A stretch of 64,000 bases of DNA from Amycolatopsis sp. CA-230715 (GTDB lineage Bacteria > Actinomycetota > Actinomycetes > Mycobacteriales > Pseudonocardiaceae), in NCBI RefSeq assembly GCF_018736145.1, contig NZ_CP059997.1, positions 1-64,000 of the forward strand, written 5' to 3'. Both the position numbers and the translations under genes were made by a program. Positions within the stretch are counted from its first letter, which is position 1, and every line of letters starts with the position of its first letter. A model generated the notes under the pieces. It saw only the letters and a list, made by a program, of their open reading frames with translations, searched no databases and had not been told where the DNA came from. Of this stretch, positions 1 through 8,856 are shown piece after piece.

Positions 1-494
1 GCCGGATCCAGCTGGTGCCCCAGGATCCGCTCGGCACGCTCAACCCGAGCCGGACCGTCGGCGCCACCGTGGGCAGGTCGCTGCGCCTGCGCGGGGTGGC
101 GGACCCCGGCACCCGGATCGAGTCGCTCCTGGAGACCGTCGGGTTGTCGCCCTCGCTGGCCGACCGCTACCCACACGAGCTTTCCGGCGGTCAGCGCCAG
201 CGGGTGTCCCTCGCGCGCGCCCTCGCCGCGGAACCGGATCTCCTGGTGTGCGACGAGATCACCTCCGCGCTGGACCCGGCCAGCTCCGCTTCGATCATGG
301 CGCTGGTCGACCGGCTGCGGGCCGAGCGGGGCCTTGCGGTGCTCGTGATCAGCCACGAGCTGGAGGTCGTGGCCGCGCACACGACAACCGCGCTGCACCT
401 CGCGGACGGCCGGGTCGTCGGGTACGGCGCCACCGGGGACGTGCTCACCGGGATGCCGCACGGGAGACGCGGGTCACTCCGAAGCTTAGGTTAG
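1..494 (+). CDS. Peptide/nickel-type ABC transporter ATPase, C-terminal part (5' truncated by window)
   Basis: The reading frame is open from the first base, so the gene starts upstream; the visible part is about 163 residues. The Q-loop block (Q-L-V-P-Q-D-P followed by LNPSRT) is typical of oligopeptide/nickel importers (DppD/DppF/NikE group). It is followed by the ABC signature LSGGQRQR, Walker B with LLVCDEITSALD and the H-loop in VISHEL. The protein would sit on the cytoplasmic face and energise an importer whose other genes lie before the window. It may be the second half of a fused DppD-DppF ATPase. The stop codon lies inside the iron box of the next gene. Substrate cannot be told; nickel, peptides or a metallophore are all possible given the iron genes that follow. 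Confidence 0.85.
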   Translation, partial: RIQLVPQDPLGTLNPSRTVGATVGRSLRLRGVADPGTRIESLLETVGLSPSLADRYPHELSGGQRQRVSLARALAAEPDLLVCDEITSALDPASSASIMALVDRLRAERGLAVLVISHELEVVAAHTTTALHLADGRVVGYGATGDVLTGMPHGRRGSLRSLG

Positions 495-503
495 GCTTCC
501 CTC

Positions 504-504
<1 letters not shown>
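486..504 (+). promoter_or_regulatory. IdeR/DtxR-type iron box overlapping a leaderless promoter
   Basis: TTAGGTTAGGCTTCCCTCA matches the actinobacterial iron-box consensus (TTAGGTTAGGCTAACCTAA) at 16 of 19 positions. It contains a -10-like hexamer TAGGCT (492-497) placed six bases before the ATG at 504, so the transcript would be leaderless and fully blocked by bound repressor. It also covers the stop codon of the preceding ABC ATPase. Inference: the siderophore operon that follows is repressed by Fe(II)-IdeR/DmdR. Confidence 0.8.
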
Positions 505-1331
<827 letters not shown>

Positions 1332-1348
1332 GAGAACCAGGAAGAACC

Positions 1349-2314
1349 ATGCGTGTGCTGACCCCCGCCCTCCTCGCGGCGGCGCTGCTGCTGTCCGCCT
1401 GCGGGACCACCGAAACCCCGGAAGCCAAGCCGGGCGCCGCCACCGGCGGGCCGGTGACCGTCACCGACGCGCGCGGCAAGGCCGTCACCCTGCCCGCCGC
1501 CGCGAAGCGCGTCGTCGTACTGGAATGGGGCGAGACCGAGATGGTCTCGTCGCTCGGTGTCACGCCGGTCGGCGCCGCGGACGCCGCGGGCTACCGCACC
1601 TGGGACAAGGCGGCGCCGCTGGCTCCCGAGGTCTCCGACGTCGGCAAGCGCAACGAGCCGAGCGTCGACGCGATCGTGGCGCTGAACCCCGAGGTCGTCA
1701 TCATGCCCGAGGAACGGGACTCGGCTTTGGTGCCGCAGCTGGAGAAGTACGTCCCGGTCGTGGTCACCAAGTCCAGCGACGCGAGCCGCAACTTCGACCG
1801 GCTGCGCGAGGACTTCAGGCTGGTAGCCAAAACCATCGGCAAGGAGTCCGAAGCGGACCGGATACTGTCCGAAATGGACATTAAGCTCGCCGAGGGCAGG
1901 AAAGCCGTCGAAGCCAAGGGGTCCGCGGGGACCCCGTTCCTGATGGCCGACGGGTACCAGCAGGGCAGCACGGTCAGCATCCGCCCGTTCGGCAAGGGTT
2001 CGCAGGTCTCCGACGTGGCCGAGGCGGTCGGGTTGAAGAACGCGTGGGCCGGCAAGGTGGACCCGCAGTGGGGCCTCGGCCAGACCGACATCGAAGGCCT
2101 CACCGCGCTCACCGACCCGAAGACCGTCCTGTTCTACAGCGCGTCCGAAGAGGACGTGTTCACCACCGGGCTGGCGCGGAACCCGGTCTGGCAACGGCTT
2201 CCGTTCGCGGTGTCCAAAAAGGTCTTCAAGCTCGACCCCGGCACGTGGACCTTCGGCGGCCCGAAGTCGGTCATCGGCCTCGCCGGGCAGATCGTGCGCC
2301 ACACCACCGCCTGA
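1349..2314 (+). CDS. Siderophore-binding lipoprotein (FecB/FepB-like, periplasmic-binding class III)
   Basis: A 321-residue solute-binding protein. The N-terminus is a lipoprotein signal with lipobox LLLSACG, so Cys18 would be lipidated and the protein anchored outside the membrane. The mature part begins with VTVTDARGKAVTLP, followed by VVVLEWGETEMVSSLGV and VDAIVALNPEVVIMPEE, the usual blocks of iron-complex binding proteins. Start chosen at 1349 because it alone gives an export signal. The gene follows the ATPase by 17 bp, and its stop overlaps the permease start (TGATG). It would deliver a ferric siderophore to the permease; which siderophore cannot be read from sequence, and no biosynthetic genes are nearby. 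Confidence 0.93.
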   Translation: MRVLTPALLAAALLLSACGTTETPEAKPGAATGGPVTVTDARGKAVTLPAAAKRVVVLEWGETEMVSSLGVTPVGAADAAGYRTWDKAAPLAPEVSDVGKRNEPSVDAIVALNPEVVIMPEERDSALVPQLEKYVPVVVTKSSDASRNFDRLREDFRLVAKTIGKESEADRILSEMDIKLAEGRKAVEAKGSAGTPFLMADGYQQGSTVSIRPFGKGSQVSDVAEAVGLKNAWAGKVDPQWGLGQTDIEGLTALTDPKTVLFYSASEEDVFTTGLARNPVWQRLPFAVSKKVFKLDPGTWTFGGPKSVIGLAGQIVRHTTA

Positions 2315-4353
2315 TGCGCGCCGGAGTGCGCGCGCCGCAGGCCGCGCGCGCGGTCGCGGTGCCGGCGGTGCTGGTCGTGCTGATCGCGGTGCTCGCGGCC
2401 GTCCACCTGACGCAGGGCACCTCCTCGTCCGACGTCTTCGACGTGCTGAAGGCGCTCTTCGGCCACGGGGACGCGCAAACCCTGGCGGTGCTGGCGGGTT
2501 CGCGCGTTCCCCGGCTGCTCGCCGCGCTGCTGGTCGGCGTCGCGCTCGGTGTCGCGGGCGCCGGAATGCAGTCCGTGGCAAGGAATCCGCTCGCCTCACC
2601 CGACACCCTCGCGGTCAACGCGGGTGCCCACTTCGCGGTCGTGCTCGTCGCCGCGTTCGGCCTCGCGCTGCCCGTCCTCCCCGTCGGCGGGGTGGCGTTC
2701 GCGGGCGGGCTCCTCGCGGCCGTCGCCGTACTGGGCCTGGCCGGTGGCGGCTCGGCGAGCCCGCGGCTGGTGCTCGTCGGCTCGGCGGTGATGCTGGCGC
2801 TGCAGTCGCTGACCACCCTGCTGCTGATCAGCTACGAGCAGGAAACGGCCGACCTGTTCGCCTGGGGCAGCGGTTCGCTGACCGTCAGCGATCTGCGCGC
2901 GACCGCCCAGATGGCACCGGTCGTCGCGCTCGCGGCCGCCGCGCTCGTCGCGATGGGGCGCAAGCTCGACGTCCTCGCGCTCGGCGACGACAACGCGACC
3001 GTGCTCGGCCTGCCGGTGCGCCGCACGCGGGTCGGCGCGGTTCTGCTCACCGTGGCGCTCACCGCGGCGGCGGTGACCGTGGCGGGACCGGTCGGGTTCG
3101 TCGGGCTGAGCGCTCCGGTGATCACCCGGCTGCTGCTGCCGATCGCGAAGCACCGGGTGCTGCTGCCGGTGTCCGGACTGGTCGGTGTGGTCACGGTGCT
3201 CGGCGCGGACGTCGTGCTGCGGGCGGTGTTCGGGTCGGCGACCGCCGTGCTGGTCCCGACCGGGGTGGTCACCACGCTCGTCGGCGCGGTCGTCCTCGTG
3301 TGGCTGGCGCGGCGCGGCAGATCCGGGGGCGCGCGCCGCCCGGCTCCGGCGGGACGCGTCGGCGTCGCAGGGTCCCGGCGCAGGCTCGTCACCATCGCCG
3401 CCGGGCTGCTGGCGCTGCTCATCGTGGTGCCGGTGGCTGGCCTGCTGATCGGTGACCGGCTGGTGCTGCTCGGCGACCTCGCCAACTGGTTCGCGGGGCG
3501 GACCGGGACCGCGCTGACCTTCGTGCTCGACCAGCGCCTGCCCCGGGTGCTCGCCGCGGTGGCGGCCGGTGCCGCGCTCGCGGTGGCGGGCTGCGGGATC
3601 CAGTCCGTCAGCCGGAACCCGCTCGCCGAACCGGGCCTGCTCGGCATCACCGCCGGCGCCGGGCTCGGCGCGATCGCGCTGATCACCGCCGTCCCGGTCG
3701 CGGGCACCTGGCAGATCGCGGGCGCGGCCGGTGCCGGCGCGGCGGTCGTCTTCGCGCTCGTCTACGGCCTCGCGTGGCGGTCGGGGCTTGACTCGGACCG
3801 GCTCGTGATCATCGGCATCGCGGTGTGGTCCGCCGGGATGTCGCTGATCACGCTGCTGATCGTGGTCGCGAACCCGTGGGACTCGGCGAAGGCGCTGACC
3901 TGGCTGTCCGGTTCCACCTACGGCCGCACGCTGGACCAGGTGCTGCCGGTGGCGCTCGCGCTCGCGGTGCTGACCCCGCTGCTCTGGGCGCGGCACCGCG
4001 ACCTCGACCTGCTCGCCCTCGACGACGACACACCGCGCGTGCTGGGGATGCGCCGGGAACGGTCCCGGCTGGTGATCCTGGTGGCGGCGGGCGCGCTGGC
4101 CGCCACGGCGGTGTCGGCGATCGGCGTGGTGGCGTTCGTCGGGCTCGTCGCGCCCCACCTGGCGCGCTCGCTGGTGGGCGGGCGGCACGCCAGGGTGCTC
4201 CCGGTGGCGGCGGCGGTCGGCGGGGTGCTGGTGAGCGCCGCGGACACGATCGGCCGGTCGGTCATCGCACCGGCCCAGATCCCCGCCGGTCTCGTCATCG
4301 CGCTGGTCGGCACCCCGTACTTCGTGTTCGTCCTCTGGCGCGGCCGCGCCTGA
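2314..4353 (+). CDS. Fused FecCD-type siderophore permease (FhuB-like double-length)
   Basis: A 679-residue membrane protein made of two tandem FecCD domains, each about 330 residues with many hydrophobic helices. The conserved block R-x-P-R-x-L-A-A appears in both halves (SRVPRLLAALLVG and QRLPRVLAAVAAG), and so does G(C/M)-x-I/M-Q-S-V-x-R-N-P-L-A. The GFVGL/AFVGL coupling motif that contacts the ATPase is also present twice. The fusion replaces the usual two separate permease genes, as in FhuB. The start ATG overlaps the stop of the lipoprotein gene by one base, indicating translational coupling. With the two preceding genes this is a complete importer. Confidence 0.93.
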   Translation: MRAGVRAPQAARAVAVPAVLVVLIAVLAAVHLTQGTSSSDVFDVLKALFGHGDAQTLAVLAGSRVPRLLAALLVGVALGVAGAGMQSVARNPLASPDTLAVNAGAHFAVVLVAAFGLALPVLPVGGVAFAGGLLAAVAVLGLAGGGSASPRLVLVGSAVMLALQSLTTLLLISYEQETADLFAWGSGSLTVSDLRATAQMAPVVALAAAALVAMGRKLDVLALGDDNATVLGLPVRRTRVGAVLLTVALTAAAVTVAGPVGFVGLSAPVITRLLLPIAKHRVLLPVSGLVGVVTVLGADVVLRAVFGSATAVLVPTGVVTTLVGAVVLVWLARRGRSGGARRPAPAGRVGVAGSRRRLVTIAAGLLALLIVVPVAGLLIGDRLVLLGDLANWFAGRTGTALTFVLDQRLPRVLAAVAAGAALAVAGCGIQSVSRNPLAEPGLLGITAGAGLGAIALITAVPVAGTWQIAGAAGAGAAVVFALVYGLAWRSGLDSDRLVIIGIAVWSAGMSLITLLIVVANPWDSAKALTWLSGSTYGRTLDQVLPVALALAVLTPLLWARHRDLDLLALDDDTPRVLGMRRERSRLVILVAAGALAATAVSAIGVVAFVGLVAPHLARSLVGGRHARVLPVAAAVGGVLVSAADTIGRSVIAPAQIPAGLVIALVGTPYFVFVLWRGRA

Positions 4354-4492
4354 CCATCCACATCGGACAGTTCAGGACCCGATCCTCCCGGTGGCCCGCC
4401 GTTTCCCGGCCGTGGGCAACCCGCACCGGCCACTCGGCCTCGGCGTGCTGTTCGTGGTGGCGCTGGTGGCCGCCCGCGGTGACCGGAGGATC

Positions 4493-5320
4493 ATGGTGGT
4501 CATGCGGTCTCCAGACGGTTCCGGTACCGGCTTCACCGTGGCCCCCGGCGACGCGGGATCACCGGTCGTCCTGCACGTTCCCCACGGCTCGCGTGCGGTG
4601 ACCCCGCACGCCAGGGCGCGGATCCTCCTCGGCGACGCGGCGCTGTCCGCCGAGCTGGACCACCTGACCGACGCGCACACCGGGCTCGTCGCCGCCCGCG
4701 CCGCGATCGCCGCGAACCTCACGCCGTGGACCTTCCGCAACGAGCTGTCGCGGCTGGTCGTCGATCCCGAACGCTTTCCGGACGACCGCGAGGAGATGCG
4801 CGCGGCGGGCATGGGCGCGGTCTACGTCCGCACCTCGCACGGCGCGCCGCTGCGGGAAGACGACCCCGGGCACGCCGAGGACCTGCTCACCCGGCACTAC
4901 TTCCCGTACGCCGCCGCGATGACCGATCTGGTGGACGCCCGCGTCGCCGCGACCGGCCGCGCGGTCGTCCTCGACGTGCACTCCTACCCCAGCCGCGCCC
5001 TGCCCTACGAGCTGCACGCGAGCGGGAACCGTCCCGCGGTCTGCCTCGGCGTCGATCCGTTCCACACCCCCGGCTGGCTGCGCGACGCCGCGCTGTCGGC
5101 GTTCGCCCCCGTCGGGGACCTCGACGTGAACACGCCCTTCAGCGGCGCCTACGTCCCGCTCCGGCACTACGAGCGGACCGCGGAGGTGACCGCGCTGATG
5201 ATCGAGATCCGCCGGGACACCTACATGACCGAACCGGGCGGCGCCACCCATGACGGCGTCGATGTGATCGTGCGAGCGCTCACGAGGCTCGTCGACGCCG
5301 TGACGACGGGCGGGCGATGA
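4493..5320 (+). CDS. N-formylglutamate amidohydrolase-like protein (HutG/FGase family)
   Basis: About 275 residues resembling the N-formylglutamate amidohydrolase family, zinc-type hydrolases that release formate from N-formylglutamate or act on related N-acyl amino acids. Supporting blocks are VVLHVPHGSR near the N-terminus, LDVHSYP in the middle and TPFSGAYVP with MIEIRRDTYM near the C-terminus. The frame is open upstream, but GGAGG at 4485-4489 points to a start at ATG 4493, GTG 4496 or ATG 4502; spacing slightly favours the later ones. No histidine-utilisation genes are nearby, so a role in histidine catabolism is not supported by context. It is separated from the siderophore operon by about 140 bp and need not be part of it. 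Confidence 0.75.
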   Translation: MVVMRSPDGSGTGFTVAPGDAGSPVVLHVPHGSRAVTPHARARILLGDAALSAELDHLTDAHTGLVAARAAIAANLTPWTFRNELSRLVVDPERFPDDREEMRAAGMGAVYVRTSHGAPLREDDPGHAEDLLTRHYFPYAAAMTDLVDARVAATGRAVVLDVHSYPSRALPYELHASGNRPAVCLGVDPFHTPGWLRDAALSAFAPVGDLDVNTPFSGAYVPLRHYERTAEVTALMIEIRRDTYMTEPGGATHDGVDVIVRALTRLVDAVTTGGR

Positions 5321-5336
5321 GTCGCTTGTGGACGGA

Positions 5337-6089
5337 TCAGTGCGCGGTCAGCCCGCCGTCCACCACCAGTTCGGCACCGGTGACGTACGAGGACTCGTCC
5401 GAGGCCAGGTAGAGGTAGGCCGGGGCGATCTCCCTCGGCGACGCCGCCCGGCGCATCGGGGTGCGCACGACATCGGGCTGCTGGTCGCCCTGCTCGTCGA
5501 GGATCTCCTGGATCATCGGGGTCGCCACGACGCCGGGGTGCACCGAGTTGACCCGCACGCCCCGCGTCGCGTATTCGACCGCCGCGGTCTTCGCGAGCAG
5601 CCGGACCGCGCCCTTGCTCGCCTGGTACGCGGCAGCGGCACCGCTGCCGACGAGGCCCAGCACCGAAGAAGTGGTGATGACCGAACCGTTCCCGCTGGCC
5701 CGCAGCAACGGCATGACCGCGCGCAGGGCGAGCCAGGTACCGGTCTGGTTCACCGCGATCACGCGGTCCCAGCCGTCCTCGGTGGTGTCTTCGATGCCCG
5801 GCCAGTCGACCACGCCCGCGAGCGTGACGAGCACGTGCAGCACACCGAACCGCGCACGCACCGCCTCGGCGGCCGCGGCCCAGTCCTCGCCGGAGGACAC
5901 GTCGAGCCGGATGGGCAGCACTTCGGCGCCGGCGCTTTCCAGCCTCGCGGCGAGATCCTTCAACGCCACGTCGTCGGTGTCCGCGAGCACCAGCCGCGCG
6001 CCCTCGCGCGCGAACAGGTCCGCGGTTTCCGCGCCGATCCCGCCGGTGGCGCCGGTGATGAGTGCGATCTTGCCGTCGAGCCGTGCCAT
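5337..6089 (-). CDS. Short-chain dehydrogenase/reductase
   Basis: A 250-residue classical SDR. The Rossmann motif TGATGGIG, the cofactor-discriminating Asp in VLADTDD (suggesting NAD preference), TLAG in place of NNAG, catalytic Ser in TTSSVLG and YQASK are all visible. The frame extends upstream, but ATG 6089 gives a standard SDR N-terminus (MARLDGKIALITG) and is preferred. It lies 31 bp downstream of a second SDR gene on the same strand, probably one operon. Two adjacent SDRs often act on the same alcohol/ketone pathway, but nothing here names the substrate. Confidence 0.9.
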   Translation of the reverse strand: MARLDGKIALITGATGGIGAETADLFAREGARLVLADTDDVALKDLAARLESAGAEVLPIRLDVSSGEDWAAAAEAVRARFGVLHVLVTLAGVVDWPGIEDTTEDGWDRVIAVNQTGTWLALRAVMPLLRASGNGSVITTSSVLGLVGSGAAAAYQASKGAVRLLAKTAAVEYATRGVRVNSVHPGVVATPMIQEILDEQGDQQPDVVRTPMRRAASPREIAPAYLYLASDESSYVTGAELVVDGGLTAH

Positions 6090-6120
6090 GGAATTCCGTT
6101 CTGTACGAGGGTTTGCTGGT

Positions 6121-6873
6121 TCAGGCCGCGGTGAAGCCGCCGTCGGCGGCGACGACGGCACCGGTCATGAAGCTCGACCTCGCCGAAGCCAGGAAGCCGA
6201 TCACCTCGGCGATCTCCGCGGGCTGCGCGACCCGGCCGAGCGGGTGCGCACCGGCGAACGAGCGCAGGTAGTCGCGGCTGTCGTCACGGCTGTCGTCGAG
6301 CAGGTCGGTCTCGACCACCCCCGGTGCGACGACGTTCGCCCGGATCCCGTGCGGGCCGCCCTCCAGCGCGATCACCTTGGTGAGCTGCGCCAAGGCTCCC
6401 TTCGACGCGCTGTAGGCCGATCCCTCCGGCAGCGCGACGGTGCAGGTGTAGGAACCGACGTTGACGATCGACCCGCCCTCGCCCCGCTCGCGCATGACCC
6501 GGAACGCCTCCCGCGCGTGCAGGAACGCACCGCGGGCGTTGACTCCCATCAGCCCGTCCCAGTCCCGCGCCGTGGTTTCGGTCAACGGCTTGTTCACCGT
6601 CCGGCCCGCGTTGTTGACCAGGATGTCCAGCCCGCCGAACCGGTCACCGGCGAGCGCGACGCCCCGCCGGGCGGTCTCCTCGTCCGCGACATCCCCGACG
6701 AGGGAGGCGACCGCGCCCGGTTCGGCGAGGTCTTCGACCTCCGGCCGGAGATCCACGGCCACCACCCGGACGCCCCGCGCCCGCAGCCACGCCACCGTCG
6801 CGCGTCCGACACCGCGTGCCGAGCCCGTCACCAGTGCCACCGCGCCTTCGAGTCCGTCGTGCGGCTCGCTCAT
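6121..6873 (-). CDS. Short-chain dehydrogenase/reductase (FabG-like)
   Basis: A 250-residue SDR with TGSARGVG as glycine-rich loop, Asp in VVAVDLRP (NAD-type preference), ILVNNAGRT, catalytic Ser in VNVGSYT and YSASK. The C-terminal VVAADGGFTAA block is characteristic of the family. It is the first gene of the two-SDR transcript reading leftward; the following SDR starts 31 bp after its stop. The divergent intergenic region to the right contains a 14-bp inverted repeat and the promoter of the rightward small gene, so both directions may share control. Substrate unknown. Confidence 0.9.
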   Translation of the reverse strand: MSEPHDGLEGAVALVTGSARGVGRATVAWLRARGVRVVAVDLRPEVEDLAEPGAVASLVGDVADEETARRGVALAGDRFGGLDILVNNAGRTVNKPLTETTARDWDGLMGVNARGAFLHAREAFRVMRERGEGGSIVNVGSYTCTVALPEGSAYSASKGALAQLTKVIALEGGPHGIRANVVAPGVVETDLLDDSRDDSRDYLRSFAGAHPLGRVAQPAEIAEVIGFLASARSSFMTGAVVAADGGFTAA

Positions 6874-6940
6874 GCCGTTCTCCTTCGTTCACCGTCGCTG
6901 TGCTCAGGTTCGGCGAGGAGACCGCGATCAACCAGGTCGC

Positions 6941-6984
6941 GCTTTTCCTGGGTGCGCCACACCCAGGAAAAGCCCCGATAGGAT
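6941..6984 (+). promoter_or_regulatory. 14-bp perfect inverted repeat next to a leaderless -10 box
   Basis: GCTTTTCCTGGGTG (6941-6954) pairs perfectly with 6960-6973 across a 5-base loop. The -10-like TAGGAT at 6979-6984 ends six bases before the GTG at 6991, so transcription would begin on the start codon and the palindrome would cover the -35 region. This placement favours a repressor operator over a terminator, although a terminator for leftover transcription cannot be excluded. Confidence 0.5.
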
Positions 6985-6990
6985 TCGACC

Positions 6991-7206
6991 GTGTTCTACA
7001 TCCGGTACGGCCAGGACGGTCCCACCTACCGCGTACTCGAAACCGACGACCCAGTGGAGTTCCGGAACCGGGTGGTGGCGAATCTGGCGCACGGCGCGTT
7101 CTGGATCGACGTTCAGCAGTACGGCAGGGGAAACGACCTCACGCGCGTGAGCCTGCTGATCTCGCCCGGCATTCCGCTGTCCGTACACGAAGTCCCGCCG
7201 CACTGA
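6991..7206 (+). CDS. Small hypothetical protein (71 aa)
   Basis: A 71-residue soluble protein starting at GTG 6991 (FYIRYGQDGPTYRV...). There is no export signal or membrane helix and I recognise no domain. Support for reality is good codon bias, a leaderless-type -10 element at the right distance, and a 7-bp gap to the following DUF6461-like gene, which suggests a two-gene unit. Aromatic residues are frequent (F, Y, W), as in small immunity or accessory proteins, but that is only a resemblance. Function not assigned. Confidence 0.6.
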   Translation: MFYIRYGQDGPTYRVLETDDPVEFRNRVVANLAHGAFWIDVQQYGRGNDLTRVSLLISPGIPLSVHEVPPH

Positions 7207-7213
7207 ACCGGCC

Positions 7214-7869
7214 ATGGAAGGCGAAACCCCGGCAGCGGGTGACTGGGCGTGGCTGAGTTCGCCAGCCGGTGTGGTACTCGACGGGGGTGCTCTCACCTTC
7301 GTGCACCACATGCCAGTGGCGGAGGCGTTCCGCGCGTTCGACTTCGATCCCGGTTCCGCGCGGACGATTACTGCCGCCGAGGCGCTGTCCGACCCGGTAC
7401 TCAAGACCGCGGGCTTCCACGACGGCCCGCGGTGGATCCGGGTCGCGCAATCCGGCGAATGGACCGTCGTGATCGAGCACGGGCAGCAAAAGGTCCACGT
7501 CGACGGCATCGACGGTCAGCTCGCCCGGGACGCGGACGTCGTCTTCGCCGCGGCCAACGAATCCGAGCCCGTCGTGGTCAGCCATCTGTCGCACGGCGAG
7601 TTCGTCTTCGCGTTCGAGTGCGGCGCTCCGTACGATTCGCGCGCCGGACTTCGGCCACATCTGTTCGACGACGCAATGGATGCCGCCGGTTGTTGGAATT
7701 TCCCCAACGTGGTCCGATCGGGGAAATCCTGGTCGCGATGATGACCATTCTCGGACGGCACTTCGGATTCTCACTGACACCCGAAGCAGTACTCGGTCCG
7801 CTTCCGACGGCGTACCGGAAGTACCGCTACACCCCGCGTTCGCCCGCATTCGGCCGCAATCGCTGGTAA
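7214..7869 (+). pseudogene. DUF6461-like protein interrupted by a frameshift
   Basis: The first frame gives 175 residues (MEGETPAAGDWAWL...) ending at 7741. The expected family-type C-terminus (LLEFPQRG..., MMTILGRHFGFSLTPE, GPLPTAYRKYRYTPR) continues in another frame from about 7690 to the stop at 7869. Joining GGT (7688-7690) to TTG (7690-7692) restores one coherent protein of about 218 residues, so one base appears missing near 7690. Alternatives are a sequencing error or a programmed -1 shift at GGTTGTTG; no classic slippery heptamer is present. Function of DUF6461 is unknown. The family call rests on recall of the end motif and is moderate. Confidence 0.6.
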
Positions 7870-7952
7870 AACGGCGCGAAGTCGCGACGCCGGGTGCACC
7901 GGGTGTGGTAGACAATCGGCGTGCCGAGATCCTTCTCCCCCAAGGAAATGCC

Positions 7953-8831
7953 GTGAACGACGACGTCACCCAGAACCTCGTCGCCTTCCGGCTCGACGGT
8001 TTCGACGAACCGCTGCTGGCCGGTGCGCCGACGCAGGCCGATGACGCCGTGCGGCAAGCGTGGGCTGGCATCCGGCGGCAGCACAAGGTGCGCGCGTCCG
8101 CGGTTTCGGCGGTGTACAGCGAATGGCAGCCCTCCGCGGCCGACCGGAAGTTCATCGCCAAGCACTTCAAGAAGGCCGAATGCACCTACAGCTTCCCCCG
8201 GCCGGGCCCCGGTGAATGGGAGCGCGCGTTCGCCGAAGCGCGTTCGGCGATGACCCAAGCCCACGAGGCCCGGCAAGGGGAAAAGCACGAAGAAGTACTG
8301 CCCGTGCTGTGGAGCGCGTCCTCGCCGAGCGCCGGGCTCCTCGACGCACTCCCGCATCTGCCGCTCGTGCCAGGCCGGTTGTCGGTCGCGCTCGCGGTCG
8401 TCGAGCGGACTCCACAGGGCAAGATCGGGATGCACCACATCACGCGGAGCCAGCACGAAGAGATGGGCTCGCCGCCGATCGAGGACCTGTTCGGCGTCGG
8501 GTACGGCTGCCTCGCGCGCGGGCTCAAGTTCGAGGTCCGCCGCTCCGGCGAGGACGTGCTGGTCTCGGTCGTGCGGGAGAACCTGCTGGCGGCCTCCGCG
8601 ATCGCCCTGCCCGACCTGTACGCCCAGCTGTCTCCGCACCTCGGCACGGGCGACCTGCTCGTCGGGCTGCCCTGCCCGGACGAAATGGTCGTCACCACAA
8701 CGGATTCCGGCTTGGCGAGCACCGTACGGGAGCAGGTGCTCGGCTCGCCGTACGAAACCACGGAACTGGTCCCGTCGGTGCTGCGGCTCGGGCCCGGCGG
8801 CCTGGAACTGCTCGCCGAGCGCAACGCCTAG
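7953..8831 (+). CDS. Hypothetical protein (292 aa), weakly DUF1444-like
   Basis: The open frame extends upstream, but GTG 7953 has AAGGAA at good spacing and gives a sensible start (MNDDVTQNLVAF). The protein is soluble, without signal peptide or helices long enough for a membrane. The second half (SVALAVVERTPQGKIGMHH, ...DLYAQLSPHLGTGDLLVGLPCPDEMVV) recalls the layout of DUF1444/YtpQ proteins, which is only a weak impression. It lies 84 bp after the broken DUF6461-like gene and may belong to the same gene island. No function can be proposed. Confidence 0.65.
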   Translation: MNDDVTQNLVAFRLDGFDEPLLAGAPTQADDAVRQAWAGIRRQHKVRASAVSAVYSEWQPSAADRKFIAKHFKKAECTYSFPRPGPGEWERAFAEARSAMTQAHEARQGEKHEEVLPVLWSASSPSAGLLDALPHLPLVPGRLSVALAVVERTPQGKIGMHHITRSQHEEMGSPPIEDLFGVGYGCLARGLKFEVRRSGEDVLVSVVRENLLAASAIALPDLYAQLSPHLGTGDLLVGLPCPDEMVVTTTDSGLASTVREQVLGSPYETTELVPSVLRLGPGGLELLAERNA

Positions 8832-8856
8832 GGCGTCTTCTCCCGGCGCGAGCGCT

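Noticed and set aside
7214..8831. Toxin-immunity island
   Set aside because: Small unknown proteins and a broken gene are suggestive, but no recognised toxin domain or secretion signal is present.
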